Positions 15,612-26,069 of a DNA stretch of 60,923 bases are shown piece after piece. The translations under genes and the position numbers were made by a program. Under the pieces are notes generated by a model. The model had not been told where the DNA came from. It saw only the letters and a program-made list of their open reading frames with translations, and ran no database searches. The DNA lies in contig NZ_LMUH01000005.1 in assembly GCF_009766105.1 (NCBI RefSeq), forward strand, positions 211,203-272,125. The letters are read 5' to 3'. Each line of letters opens with the position of its first letter. Position 1 is the stretch's first letter. The DNA is from Granulicella sp. S156 (GTDB taxonomy: Bacteria; Acidobacteriota; Terriglobia; Terriglobales; Acidobacteriaceae).

Positions 15612-17174
15612 GTGACAACTGATCGATTCCACTATGGTCTTCTAGGACGGCTCAAGACTGAAATGCAAACCGATTACACCTTGCCACTCATTAAGACATC
15701 TGGATTAAGGACGGCGCTATTCCTGGTGGCTACGGGTATTTTTTTATACCTGCGAACTTGTGTGCTTCCGGGTATACCAATGGCAGCGCAGAATGATGCG
15801 GTGTTTTTCTTTGAGCATGCGAAACGCATTTTAATGGGCCAGGTCCCCTTTCGCGATTTCTTTGTTTTTGTAATGCCGGGAACGGACCTCTTGTATGCCG
15901 GGCTATTTCGATTATTTGGCATTCATGCCTGGCTTGTTTTGGCCATCGTCATTCTGCTTGGTCTCTCGCTCACGGCAGTCCTCTTACAAATTTCGAAGCG
16001 ACTCTTGAGCGGAAATCTCGTATTTCTACCGGCTACCCTGTTTCTTATATTTGATTTTGACAATGCGCGCGATGCGACACATCACTGGTATAGCACCTTG
16101 CTGGTAATGCTGGCTGTGCTCACGCTGCTGCGCGGCAGGACATACAGCAAAATTCTATCCGCGGGTGCTCTATGCGGCGTCGCTACGATATTTACTCAGA
16201 CACAAGGCTTTCTTGGCTTTGTGGCTATCGCCACATTCATCATCTGGATGCTTCGGACCGAACGTCAGTCAAAGTTCTTATTAATAAAGGCACTAGTTGT
16301 ATTAACCGTTCCATTTATCGTTATAGTTGGTGGAACTCTCGGCTATTATGCGCACTTGGCAGGCATTCGCACTTTGGTCTATGCGTTATGGGAATATCCC
16401 CGCCCCTTCACAGCCACACAATATTCTTATCCACTTTTGGGACTCGGGTCTCAGCCTGGATTCATTGATTTCTTTCATAGGGTCTCTTTTTCTTGCCTGT
16501 ATCTATTCGTACCTCTTGTATATATCTTTTGTTTCCATCGATTATTTCGTCAAAAACATCATATGAATCCGCGTCACTGGGAAGCTGTACTGCTAATTAG
16601 CTTGGCTGGCTCGGCGCTTCTCGTTACCGTAGCACTAGGTCCGTCTTCCCACCGGCTATGCATGGTTGCTCCCCCAGCCATGATTGCGTTTGTCTGGTAT
16701 TTCAGCGGGGTCGGGGCAATCGAGCGAAAGATACAAAGCACGCTCTGGTGGTTGTCGATCGCTTTATTTCTCTACCTGCCAATTCGATTACAGCTACTGC
16801 CGCGAAACTATCTTGATCTTCCGACTGGTAGGACTGCCTTTCTGTCACCGGAACAATATGCCGTGGACCGTTGGCTAGCAGAGCACACTCGTGCCAATGA
16901 CTATTTCTTCGGATTAACGCCTGCGTCTTTTGCAGTCGCATTGCGAAATCCTACCCCGTTGGATCTCATCCTTCCCACAAAGATGACAACTCCTGCACAG
17001 GAGGAAGCAGTTATCCGATCGCTTCAACAATATCCTTCGACCCTCATCTTTCTACGGCACGAAGAAGCATTCGACGATAATGCTCGTTTGCAAGAATTTA
17101 CCGTCTTTATACATAGTCATTACCATCTGGCAAAAGCATTTCCCTCCGGGGAATTTTGGCAAGTAAACCAATGA
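15612..17174 (+). CDS. Polytopic membrane protein, GT39/ArnT-like glycosyltransferase
   Basis: This 520-residue protein has about a dozen hydrophobic segments beginning at RTALFLVATGIFLYLRTCVL. The early loop QNDAVFFFEHAKRILMGQVPFRDFFVF resembles the first acidic periplasmic loop of GT-C enzymes that use polyprenyl-phosphate sugars. FDFDNARDATHHWY and a soluble C-terminal tail after ~400 fit the same class. The longest frame starts with GTG at 15612; an ATG at 15663 is an alternative and neither has a strong ribosome site. The gene is more A+T-rich than its neighbours and contains rarer codons, suggesting acquisition. Acceptor is unknown. Confidence 0.65.
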   Translation: MTTDRFHYGLLGRLKTEMQTDYTLPLIKTSGLRTALFLVATGIFLYLRTCVLPGIPMAAQNDAVFFFEHAKRILMGQVPFRDFFVFVMPGTDLLYAGLFRLFGIHAWLVLAIVILLGLSLTAVLLQISKRLLSGNLVFLPATLFLIFDFDNARDATHHWYSTLLVMLAVLTLLRGRTYSKILSAGALCGVATIFTQTQGFLGFVAIATFIIWMLRTERQSKFLLIKALVVLTVPFIVIVGGTLGYYAHLAGIRTLVYALWEYPRPFTATQYSYPLLGLGSQPGFIDFFHRVSFSCLYLFVPLVYIFCFHRLFRQKHHMNPRHWEAVLLISLAGSALLVTVALGPSSHRLCMVAPPAMIAFVWYFSGVGAIERKIQSTLWWLSIALFLYLPIRLQLLPRNYLDLPTGRTAFLSPEQYAVDRWLAEHTRANDYFFGLTPASFAVALRNPTPLDLILPTKMTTPAQEEAVIRSLQQYPSTLIFLRHEEAFDDNARLQEFTVFIHSHYHLAKAFPSGEFWQVNQ

Positions 17175-17213
17175 TGACGCTCGCAAAGGTGCGCGTCGAG
17201 ATCGAAGAACGAC

Positions 17214-17242
17214 AAAGGGCGCGCCATAGTGGCGCGCCCTTT
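17214..17242. terminator. Bidirectional terminator between glycosyltransferase and rpoD
   Basis: AAAGGGCGCGCC and GGCGCGCCCTTT form a perfect 12-bp stem with a 5-base loop. With A's on one side and T's on the other it can serve both convergent genes. Confidence 0.85.
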
Positions 17243-17261
17243 ATGTCGAAGATAGTACAAA

Positions 17262-18983
<1,722 letters not shown>

Positions 18984-19255
18984 GTTGGGCGCTCCTGGGG
19001 GGTCTCGGCGCGGGTTGGCGCGAGAAAATATTTAGAGGAAAAGAACGCGCTCGTGAGTGCGGCGCGGAGGTCTCCCTGGGTTGTGTCGGATCACTGGGAC
19101 GGGGGTGCGGTCAAGGCCGCGGGCGCAGGCGGAAGACACTCAGGGCTTGAGGCTTCGGCAACTCAAAGGCGCACGTCTCCAGTGAAACATAGTGTACCAC
19201 TCCTTTAGACGCGAATCCTAGTGGGAAAGATGCAGAGGAGGACCGTCGCTCCTAC

Positions 19256-19279
19256 CCGCCCGCAGCTAGCTGCGGGCGG
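19256..19279 (-). terminator. Perfect 24-bp palindrome spanning the edd stop codon
   Basis: CCGCCCGCAGC-TA-GCTGCGGGCGG is a perfect palindrome, and the TAG stop codon of edd occupies its centre. It could act as a 3' stabilising hairpin or weak terminator; no T run follows on the minus strand. Confidence 0.55.
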
Positions 19280-21092
19280 TGAAGATGGAAGCCCCCTGAT
19301 CCGGTGTGCTGACCGTATTGCGGAACATGCTGAAGAGCTCGCGGCCCACCCCGAACTGCGACTCCGCAAGGTCCTCGTGGATGGGGGAGCGAGCGTCCCA
19401 CTCCGCCGGATCCACCAACACATTGAGCTCGTTGGTATTGGCGTCGATCCGCAGGCGATCGCCATCGCGCAACTTGGCGATCGGGCCTCCTTCGGCGGCT
19501 TCGGGAGTGAGATGAATTGCCGCAAGCACGTCACCCGAAGCCCCGGAGAGTCGGCCATCGGTGACCAGCGCCACCTTAAATCCATGACTCTGAACGGCTT
19601 GCAGCGGCGGCAGAAGCTTGTGCAACTCCGGCATGCCATTGGCACGCGGACCCTGGAAGCGCACGACAACGATGATGTCCCGGTGCAGCTCCCCCGCGAG
19701 AAACGCCCCCTGCATCTCCTCCTGGCTATGGAAGGTCCGGACGACACCCTCGATCGTGTGCCGGTCTTCCGCAATCGCCGAAGTCTTGACGATGGCTTTG
19801 CCAAGATTGCCCTGAAGTACGCCCAGACCGCCATGGTGTTCAAATGGTTCGATTACCGGACGGAGGATCTTCGTCTCTCCGCTACTAGCCACACCCTCAC
19901 GCCAGGTAAGTTCGCCCTCCGCGTCCAGAAAAGGTTCCTGGGTATAACGGTCAAGCCCCGTCCCCATGATGGTCTTTACGTCAGAATGCAACAGCCCAGC
20001 GCCGAGCAGTTCGCGGATCAGAAAACCCATCCCACCAGCAGCGTGGAAGTGGTTCACATCAGCCTTGCCGTTCGGATAGACCCGAACCAGCAGGGGCGTA
20101 ACCTCAGCAAGCGCGGCGAAATCAGCCCACTCCAGCTTGATGCCCGCAGCGGCAGCCATCGCGATCATGTGCATAGTGTGGTTCGTTGAACCGCCCGTGG
20201 CGAGCAGTCCAATGAGGCCATTAACGAACACCCGCTCGTCGAGCATCGTGCCCACGGGAGTGTATTCCGAACCAAAGGCGGTAAGGGCCAGCGTACGATG
20301 CACGGCGGCCCGGGTGAGCGCATCACGCAGCGGTGTATTCGCGTTCACGAACGAGGAGCCGGGCAGATGCAGGCCCATGATCTCCATCATCATCTGGTTG
20401 GTGTTGGCGGTCCCGTAGAAAGTACAGGTGCCGGGGCTATGGTACGAGGCAGCCTCCGCTTCCAGCAGCTCTGCTCGAGTCACCTGGCCCTCGGCGTAGC
20501 GCTGCCGCAGGTACTTGCGGTCTTCGTTCGAGAACCCGGACGTCATGGGTCCACTGGGTAGAAAGACCGTCGGAAGGTGCCCGAAGGAGAGCGCGCCGAT
20601 CACAAGGCCCGGGACGATCTTGTCGCAGATGCCGAGACACACAACCGCATCGAAGGTCTGGTGCGAGAGCGCAACCGCGGTCGAAAGCGCAATAACATCG
20701 CGCGAAAAGAGCGAGAGCTCCATGCCGGTCTCGCCCTGGGTAATGCCGTCGCACATGGCGGGAACGCCGCCGGCAACCTGCGCCACCCCGCCGGCCTCGC
20801 GTGCGGCTGCACGAATGAGCTCGGGGAACCGCTCATAGGGCTGATGCGCGGAGAGCATGTCGTTGTAGGCCGTGATGATGGCGATATTGCCTGCGCCGCC
20901 CTGGCGCAGCACGGCCTTGTCATGTGAGGTGCAGGCCGCAAACCCATGGGCCTGATTGGCGCAGCCACGGGCTTCACGATGCGGTGCGGTGCGGATAGAG
21001 GCCGAGAGAGCTTCGAGATAACGGGAACGGGTAGGTTGGCTACGTTCTACGATGCGGCGGGTAACTTCGGCGACGCGGTGGTTCACATCCAT
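19266..21092 (-). CDS. edd: Phosphogluconate dehydratase (Entner-Doudoroff)
   Basis: This 608-residue member of the IlvD/Edd family converts 6-phosphogluconate to 2-keto-3-deoxy-6-phosphogluconate. I place the start at MDVNHRVAEVTRRIVERS, which aligns with known Edd N-termini; a longer in-frame start exists ~31 codons upstream. Iron-sulfur ligands and active-site motifs are visible in CDGITQGETGMELS, CLGICDKIVPG, SPGTCTFYGTANTNQMMME, GGSTNHTMH and VTDGRLSGASGDV. No eda (aldolase) lies nearby. A 13-bp palindrome sits ~65 bp upstream of the start and may be its operator. Confidence 0.93.
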   Translation of the reverse strand: MDVNHRVAEVTRRIVERSQPTRSRYLEALSASIRTAPHREARGCANQAHGFAACTSHDKAVLRQGGAGNIAIITAYNDMLSAHQPYERFPELIRAAAREAGGVAQVAGGVPAMCDGITQGETGMELSLFSRDVIALSTAVALSHQTFDAVVCLGICDKIVPGLVIGALSFGHLPTVFLPSGPMTSGFSNEDRKYLRQRYAEGQVTRAELLEAEAASYHSPGTCTFYGTANTNQMMMEIMGLHLPGSSFVNANTPLRDALTRAAVHRTLALTAFGSEYTPVGTMLDERVFVNGLIGLLATGGSTNHTMHMIAMAAAAGIKLEWADFAALAEVTPLLVRVYPNGKADVNHFHAAGGMGFLIRELLGAGLLHSDVKTIMGTGLDRYTQEPFLDAEGELTWREGVASSGETKILRPVIEPFEHHGGLGVLQGNLGKAIVKTSAIAEDRHTIEGVVRTFHSQEEMQGAFLAGELHRDIIVVVRFQGPRANGMPELHKLLPPLQAVQSHGFKVALVTDGRLSGASGDVLAAIHLTPEAAEGGPIAKLRDGDRLRIDANTNELNVLVDPAEWDARSPIHEDLAESQFGVGRELFSMFRNTVSTPDQGASIFTARS

Positions 21093-21154
21093 GGTGCGGA
21101 CACCTGATTCGAAACGAGAGTGCGGGAAAAGAGGCAGGTCATGGGCGAAGTATA

Positions 21155-21167
21155 TCCGATAATCGGA
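21155..21167. promoter_or_regulatory. Palindrome upstream of edd, candidate operator
   Basis: TCCGATAATCGGA is a perfect 13-bp palindrome 63-75 bp before the edd start. Its size and place fit a repressor site for sugar-acid control. No regulator gene lies next to it in the window. Confidence 0.4.
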
Positions 21168-21235
21168 CGTATTTTGCTTTCGCAACTTCTATCAAAAAGA
21201 TGACCAGACCTTCCTGAGTCAAAGGACTCTAGTCT

Positions 21236-21529
21236 TTAGGAGGAGAAATCGAGCATCGGCCCGCGCTCACGGAGGGGCTCGCCGGGTACACCGGACTGGC
21301 AGCTAGGGCAGAGACGTCCTTTGATGTCGAGCCCGTTGCAGCCATAGTCGTGGGAGCAAAGACCGCAGCGCAGATGGTAGATGCTCTGGTTCGCGCGCGA
21401 GGTGGAACGCGCGCCTGTAGCGGCGATGACCTTCTGCTGGTTCGGGTTCAGAAAACCGGGAGCGGTGGTCTGGGAGAGTGAGGGAGAGGCGGAGGAGCGG
21501 CCGCGATGCGGCGGGGCCGTAAGCTTCAT
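21236..21529 (-). CDS. Small zinc-ribbon protein (97 aa)
   Basis: The protein starts MKLTAPPHRGRSS and has a Ser/Pro-rich N-terminal half. Its C-terminal zinc-ribbon-like motif has Cys in CGLCSHDYGCNG and LCPSCQSG. The ATG overlaps the stop codon of the upstream GNAT gene (ATGA at 21529-21526), so the two are translationally coupled. The last residues LDFSS are followed by no clear terminator. I do not know the family; the coupling suggests a role connected to the acetyltransferase or simply a shared transcript. Confidence 0.7.
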   Translation of the reverse strand: MKLTAPPHRGRSSASPSLSQTTAPGFLNPNQQKVIAATGARSTSRANQSIYHLRCGLCSHDYGCNGLDIKGRLCPSCQSGVPGEPLRERGPMLDFSS

Positions 21530-22143
21530 CGTGAGACTGCCTCCAGCGGCTTTGCAAAGATCAGATCGCAGCACACCTGTGTGCCGACTGTGAAGGTGCG
21601 TGTTCCGGCTTCACTGAAGCCGTTGCGCCGGTAGAAACCAATGGCGCGCTCGTTGCCTGCGTGTGTTCCCAGCAGCAGACGTGTGCGCCCTAGCTCACGG
21701 GCATCGGCAATGGCCGCATCCAGGAGTGCCTGCGCTGTCCGGATGCCCGGATGGCCTTCTACTGGTGTCGCCGACGAGCGAAATCGCGAAAACAGATAGA
21801 TACGTTTGAGTTCGATGTCGGTGGGCAGCACGTCGAAGCTGGGAAGGTCGGGTGCGCTGAGCATCGCATAGCCCACGGGTACATCCACACCGGTGACCGC
21901 CAGCGTGATGCGCGTATCAGGCTTGGCAAGGTACGCGGCATACGCCTCAGGCGTATGGTTCTTCGCACAGTGGGCAACGATGTCTGCTCCCGGCAGCATC
22001 CAGGTGAAAGCTTCTAGAAACGTAGCGGCGCCGACGAGCGCAAGTACCGCGGCATCGGTTGCAGTGGCTCGGCGGAGGGTGACGGGTTCGATTGAGGGCG
22101 GCGCACTGGGGAGAAAAGAATCGGTGGTGGCTTTTACAGACAT
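21526..22143 (-). CDS. GNAT-family N-acetyltransferase
   Basis: This 205-residue protein has the GNAT order. An N-terminal strand VTLRRATATDAAVLALVG (~21-38) comes first, a middle strand VPVGYAMLSAPD follows at ~89-100, and ELKRIYLFSRFRS leads to the acetyl-CoA region, with GIRTAQALLDAAIADARELG in place of the usual (Q/R)xxGxG/A loop. The last part, LLLGTHAGNERAIGFYRRNGF, is the hallmark motif with catalytic-side Tyr. Substrate unknown. It is divergent from the photolyase gene with 45 bp between starts, and its stop overlaps the start of the small zinc-ribbon gene. Confidence 0.88.
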   Translation of the reverse strand: MSVKATTDSFLPSAPPSIEPVTLRRATATDAAVLALVGAATFLEAFTWMLPGADIVAHCAKNHTPEAYAAYLAKPDTRITLAVTGVDVPVGYAMLSAPDLPSFDVLPTDIELKRIYLFSRFRSSATPVEGHPGIRTAQALLDAAIADARELGRTRLLLGTHAGNERAIGFYRRNGFSEAGTRTFTVGTQVCCDLIFAKPLEAVSR

Positions 22144-22188
22144 AGAAACTCTCGCAGACCTAATGGTAAAGAAACTCTAGCAACTCAA

Positions 22189-23712
22189 ATGGTAATAGGA
22201 CAGCGCGGAGAGGATAACGTTGAAGCTGTATCGAACGAAGGAGTTGTGTTGAAGAGTGCACAGGAAAAGGACGCGGAGTATGCCCAAATCGCCGAGGGCT
22301 TTGCGGGCGATGAAAGCGTGTCGAAAGAGTTGCGTGCCTTGGCCGACGATCCTCGGGTAACGGTGCGACGCGCTGGCGCTCCGGCGAAGGGCAAGTGCGT
22401 CGTCTACTGGATGCAGCGTGCGCAGCGCGGGCGCGACAATCATGCACTCGATAAGGCCGTTGAAGTTGCGAACACGCTGGGATTGCCCTGCGTGGCGTAC
22501 TTCGCGGGAATCCGGAACTTTCCTCATGCCAATCTGAGGCACTATGTGTTTCTCAACCAGGGACTGCCGGATATCGAAGAAGACTGCGCGGAACGCGGTG
22601 TAGGGTTCGTAATGCGGCGGGCTCCGCAGGAAGATCACGAGCGCTTTTTTGCGGATGTCCATGCCGCTATGGTGATTGGCGACGAGAACCCGATGCGCGA
22701 GCCGGAGCAGTGGCGCGTACGGCTCGCGAAAAATCTGCAGGTTCCCTTCTGGACGGTAGATGCGGATGTGATTGTGCCGTCGAAGCTGCTGGAGAAGGCA
22801 CAGTTCAGCGCCGGCGTAGCGCGGCCAAGGCTGTATCGCGCGTTGCCGGAGTTCCTGCACCCTTATGAAAATCCACGTGCAGAGAAGGTGTGGCGCAAAC
22901 CGCGTGGTCTTCACGTCGACGATGTGCGCAAGGATATGACCCGTGATTGGCAGGACTTTGATCGCACAGTTCAGCTAGTTGCTGCGTGGCAGGGTGGGCA
23001 TCGTGCTGCGATGAAGCGGCTGCACATCTTCTGCGGCAAGATGCTGGAGACCTATGACCGTGACCGCAACCATCCCGAGCTCGATGGATCGAGCAAAATG
23101 AGCCCCTACCTGCACTTCGGGCATATCGGGCCGCTGACGATTGCCCTCGCGCTGAATGCGCAGGTGAAGCGAGACCCAAAGCTAAGCGCCGCACGGGATA
23201 GTTACTTTAACGAATTGATCGTGTGGCGCGAACTGGCAGTAAACTTCGTGCGCTATCAGCCGGAGTACGACTCGCCGGCATGCGCGGACAACTGGGCCAA
23301 AGCAACGATCGCCGAGCATGATCGCGATGAGCGCGAGGTGCTCTACACACTTGCACAACTCGAGGGCGCACGTACCCACGACGAGTTATGGAACGCAGCG
23401 CAGTTACAGATGGTCCGCTATGGATGGATGCATAACTACCTCCGTATGTACTGGGCCAAGAAGATCCTGGAGTGGACGCGCAATACTGCGACTGCGATGA
23501 AATGGGCGATCTATCTGAACGATCGCTACTTTCTGGATGGGCGTGATCCCAATGGATATGCGGGCGTAGCCTGGGCTGTGCTGGGTAAGTTCGATCGCGC
23601 GTGGGGTGAGCGGCCAGTGTTCGGCAAGCGCCGTTATATGTCAGGCGCAAGCACCAGCAGGAAGTTCGACGCACAAAAATACATAGAGCAGATGAACGCA
23701 CTACCGAAGTAG
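22189..23712 (+). CDS. phr: Class II deoxyribodipyrimidine photolyase
   Basis: This 507-residue FAD enzyme repairs UV-induced cyclobutane pyrimidine dimers using light. The N-terminal alpha/beta domain begins around CVVYWMQRAQRGRDNHAL (class II type, residues ~69-86). The FAD-binding helical domain shows SKMSPYLHFGHIGPL, ELIVWRELAVNFVRY and the class II signature LNDRYFLDGRDPNGYAGVAWA followed by GKFDRAWGERP. The first ~65 residues are extra relative to typical class II enzymes and the ATG at 22189 lacks a clear ribosome site, so translation may start at a later GTG/TTG. It is divergent from the GNAT gene. Confidence 0.93.
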   Translation: MVIGQRGEDNVEAVSNEGVVLKSAQEKDAEYAQIAEGFAGDESVSKELRALADDPRVTVRRAGAPAKGKCVVYWMQRAQRGRDNHALDKAVEVANTLGLPCVAYFAGIRNFPHANLRHYVFLNQGLPDIEEDCAERGVGFVMRRAPQEDHERFFADVHAAMVIGDENPMREPEQWRVRLAKNLQVPFWTVDADVIVPSKLLEKAQFSAGVARPRLYRALPEFLHPYENPRAEKVWRKPRGLHVDDVRKDMTRDWQDFDRTVQLVAAWQGGHRAAMKRLHIFCGKMLETYDRDRNHPELDGSSKMSPYLHFGHIGPLTIALALNAQVKRDPKLSAARDSYFNELIVWRELAVNFVRYQPEYDSPACADNWAKATIAEHDRDEREVLYTLAQLEGARTHDELWNAAQLQMVRYGWMHNYLRMYWAKKILEWTRNTATAMKWAIYLNDRYFLDGRDPNGYAGVAWAVLGKFDRAWGERPVFGKRRYMSGASTSRKFDAQKYIEQMNALPK

Positions 23713-23790
23713 GGATAACTCCCCATACCGCATCTCTTGCCGAAACCCGCTCAACTACGCAAGAACAGAAAACTGCATTAAGCTGGAGCC

Positions 23791-24657
23791 ATGCGAAGAC
23801 GATCTCTTGTGGTGGCCCTGATAGGGTTGGCATCTTTGACTGTGCTGGCTCAAACGTCACTCTCTGACACTGCGTCCGAAGCCCATGGCCTGCACGTCGT
23901 CTCCGAGATCAAAGGCCTGGACTTCACACTCTATGACAACCCGCTGCCCAGGGCGCCGGGCGCAGTGCAGGACAGGAGCGAATGTGAGAACTATGTGATC
24001 CGTCCTGTCTCAGCAGCGGGCAAATTGGTCGCAGCGCACGGCTGGGCTGTGACTGGGGAGGCTGTTCTGGGCACATATCGGGTGGTCAGCTTTGCCGGAA
24101 AGTTTGAGGCGGGCACGAGTGCTCACTGCATCGTGGAGCAGGGGAATATTGGAATCTTCAACGGAACAAAACTGGTAGCACTGGCCTATGCTCCGCGGGC
24201 TTCCAAGGAGTCGATTGGAAAGATCGTAGCCCTGGATGGTGGTGGCCTGCGTGTCTGGAGCGGCGATATCCTGAGTGCCCCGGTCGGCGATATCCAGGGG
24301 TTGCAGGGCGATCTGCGTTTGGGCGCTCTCGCTACGGAAGACTCCTTCTGCCACGGCAAAGTGCTGGTTCCCAATATCTATGATCTGCCGATCGACAAGG
24401 CCCGCAAGATACTGATCGGTAAGGGCTGGAAACCTGTGGCGAGCAAGCCTACGTCTGCCCCCGAGATTTCCTCTCGGGAAGTGGGCTTCATTAAACATGG
24501 AATTATCGAAGTAGATAGCTGTGCCGGAACGGGCTATGCCTTCTGCGCCTTCAACTACAGAACCCCTGGGGCCCGGCTTTCAGTCACTACGGCTGGAGAG
24601 GGTGATGCCGGCAAGGATGCACCGGATGTCGTGGACTACTATGTCGAATGCCACTAA
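23791..24657 (+). CDS. Secreted protein with PASTA-like segment
   Basis: This 288-residue protein has a signal peptide (MRRRSLVVALIGLASLTVLAQ). Residues ~196-215, VPNIYDLPIDKARKILIGKG, match the start of a PASTA repeat (VPxVxGxxxxxAxxxLxxxG), the type found in peptidoglycan-sensing proteins. Cys residues are numerous (SECEN, HCIV, FCHG, DSCAGTGYAFCAF, VECH), so disulfides in the periplasm are likely. Function is unknown. It precedes a hydrolase gene on the same strand by 54 bp, and both proteins begin MRRR with a similar signal, suggesting co-regulation. Confidence 0.7.
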   Translation: MRRRSLVVALIGLASLTVLAQTSLSDTASEAHGLHVVSEIKGLDFTLYDNPLPRAPGAVQDRSECENYVIRPVSAAGKLVAAHGWAVTGEAVLGTYRVVSFAGKFEAGTSAHCIVEQGNIGIFNGTKLVALAYAPRASKESIGKIVALDGGGLRVWSGDILSAPVGDIQGLQGDLRLGALATEDSFCHGKVLVPNIYDLPIDKARKILIGKGWKPVASKPTSAPEISSREVGFIKHGIIEVDSCAGTGYAFCAFNYRTPGARLSVTTAGEGDAGKDAPDVVDYYVECH

Positions 24658-24711
24658 GTCTTTACCAAATTTGTAGATGAGACAGCACTCTCAAAGGAAT
24701 AAGCTGAAATC

Positions 24712-25845
24712 ATGCGGAGACGGATTCTTGCACTGGCTCTGATGGGGTTGTTTACGATAGAGGCGCGGGCGCAGACGAGTGCGCACGTTGGCTTGGCGAC
24801 ACGTGTGTTTCATCCAACGCAGACGCGCAACTGGCGTGGCGCTGAGCACAAGGAGTTGCGCTGCACCATCTGGTACCCGGCGATCTCCACGGCCATTGAG
24901 ACAAAGCAGACGATTGGACCGCCGGATGCACCCTTGTTTGAAGCTGGATCGGCTGTGCCTGATGCGCAGTTCGAGCCCGCGCTGCGAAAGTTTCCTCTGG
25001 TGCTGCTGTCGCATGGCTCGGGCGGTTCGGCTGAGCAGATGGCGTGGCTCGGCACTGCCTTGGCGCGGGCAGGCTATATTGCGATTGCGGTGGACCATCC
25101 GGGAAACAACTCCCGCGAGCCCTATACGGCTGAGGGATTTGTGCTGTGGTGGGAGCGGGCGACTGATCTAAGTGAAGTGCTCGATGGCGTGCTCGCAGAC
25201 GCTGAGATAGGTCCGCATATCGATCCGGAGCGCGTAGGCTCGGCTGGATTCTCTATCGGCGGCTATACCGCAATGGAGCTGGCTGGTGCGCAGACGGATG
25301 TCAGCATCCTCTACGATCTTTGCCGTGAAAGAACCGATAGCAGCCAAAAGCCGGATAAGGGAGCCAAAGACGCGGACACGGCGGCGTGCCACATTCCAGA
25401 GATGCGCAATATGGGCAGTCCCCATCAGATGTTGCAGGCCGTGCGCAAGACCAGCGGCGAATCCCTGGCACGGTCTGGCGATTCCTTCCAGGATCCACGG
25501 GTTAAGGCAGTCTTCGCGATCGCTCCTGCGATGGGCATGACGTTTACCGACGACAGTCTGCGCGCGATTCGCCTTCCGGTGGAGATGGTTGTAGGCAACG
25601 CGGATCCCATTGCGCCGGCTCGCGACAATGACGATTGGATTCGCATGAACGTACGTGGCGCACGGGAGACGATACTGCCGGGCGGCGTGATGCACTATAC
25701 CTTTCTCGACACCTGTACCCCTGAGGGCAAGACCAGGCTCGGGACCTACTGCGCGGACAACGCGAGCGTAAGCCGAGATGCGGTACATGCGAAGGTGGCA
25801 GATATGGCAGTGAAATTTTTCGACAAGTCTTTGAAGTCACATTAA
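24712..25845 (+). CDS. Secreted alpha/beta hydrolase (PAF-acetylhydrolase/dienelactone hydrolase-like)
   Basis: This 377-residue protein has a signal peptide (MRRRILALALMGLFTIEARAQ). The oxyanion region LVLLSHGSGGSAEQMAWLG at ~98-116 and the nucleophile elbow VGSAGFSIGGYTAME (GxSxG, Ser ~183) are clear. A late Asp appears in VGNADPIAP and a His in GVMHYTFLD, completing a Ser-Asp-His triad. The overall order matches secreted lipase or PAF-acetylhydrolase-like enzymes that cleave short esters. It probably follows the PASTA-like gene in one transcript. Substrate is not inferable. Confidence 0.85.
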   Translation: MRRRILALALMGLFTIEARAQTSAHVGLATRVFHPTQTRNWRGAEHKELRCTIWYPAISTAIETKQTIGPPDAPLFEAGSAVPDAQFEPALRKFPLVLLSHGSGGSAEQMAWLGTALARAGYIAIAVDHPGNNSREPYTAEGFVLWWERATDLSEVLDGVLADAEIGPHIDPERVGSAGFSIGGYTAMELAGAQTDVSILYDLCRERTDSSQKPDKGAKDADTAACHIPEMRNMGSPHQMLQAVRKTSGESLARSGDSFQDPRVKAVFAIAPAMGMTFTDDSLRAIRLPVEMVVGNADPIAPARDNDDWIRMNVRGARETILPGGVMHYTFLDTCTPEGKTRLGTYCADNASVSRDAVHAKVADMAVKFFDKSLKSH

Positions 25846-25890
25846 CTGAAATAACCCGCGTGTCCATTGGATGGCCACCAGTTACTACCA

Positions 25891-25920
25891 TTGCAACAGG
25901 GTATCCAGCTCTGCTATAAA
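25891..25920 (+). promoter_or_regulatory. Strong promoter for a leaderless transcript
   Basis: TTGCAA (25891-25896), 18 bp, and TATAAA (25915-25920). Counting seven bases from the -10 box puts the transcription start at 25927, the A of an ATG. Confidence 0.6.
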
Positions 25921-25926
25921 TTCATT

Positions 25927-26010
25927 ATGAATTCAATTTCCCTGCTCGTGTCTGTGTCCCCCGAGTGTTGCTGTGCCTATGCATGGGCCAGGGATTGTGT
26001 CCGCTGCTGA
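25927..26010 (+). CDS. Cys-rich leader peptide upstream of the TonB receptor (27 aa)
   Basis: This 27-codon frame starts MNSISLLVSVSPE and continues CCCAYAWARDCVRC before TGA, with five Cys codons, three of them consecutive (25966-25974). The ATG coincides with the predicted transcription start, so it would be translated as a leaderless message. An intrinsic terminator begins 24 bases after the stop. This is the arrangement of an attenuator leader; leaderless Cys-codon leaders of this kind are known from mycobacteria. Codons TGG-GCC within it can pair with the first arm of the terminator (GGGCCA with TGGCCC), giving a possible antiterminator. The function is inferred; coding is unproven. Confidence 0.55.
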   Translation: MNSISLLVSVSPECCCAYAWARDCVRC

Positions 26011-26033
26011 AGCTGACTTCATACACTCTCTAG

Positions 26034-26069
26034 ATGGCCCGCAGGTAAAACCTGCGGGCCATTTTCTTT
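26034..26069 (+). terminator. Intrinsic terminator/attenuator before the TonB receptor gene
   Basis: ATGGCCCGCAGGT and ACCTGCGGGCCAT form a perfect 13-bp stem with an AAA loop, followed by TTTCTTTTT. It sits between the Cys-rich leader and the receptor start at 26174. If it only ended the upstream hydrolase transcript, it would be ~190 bp past that gene's stop. Confidence 0.8.
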
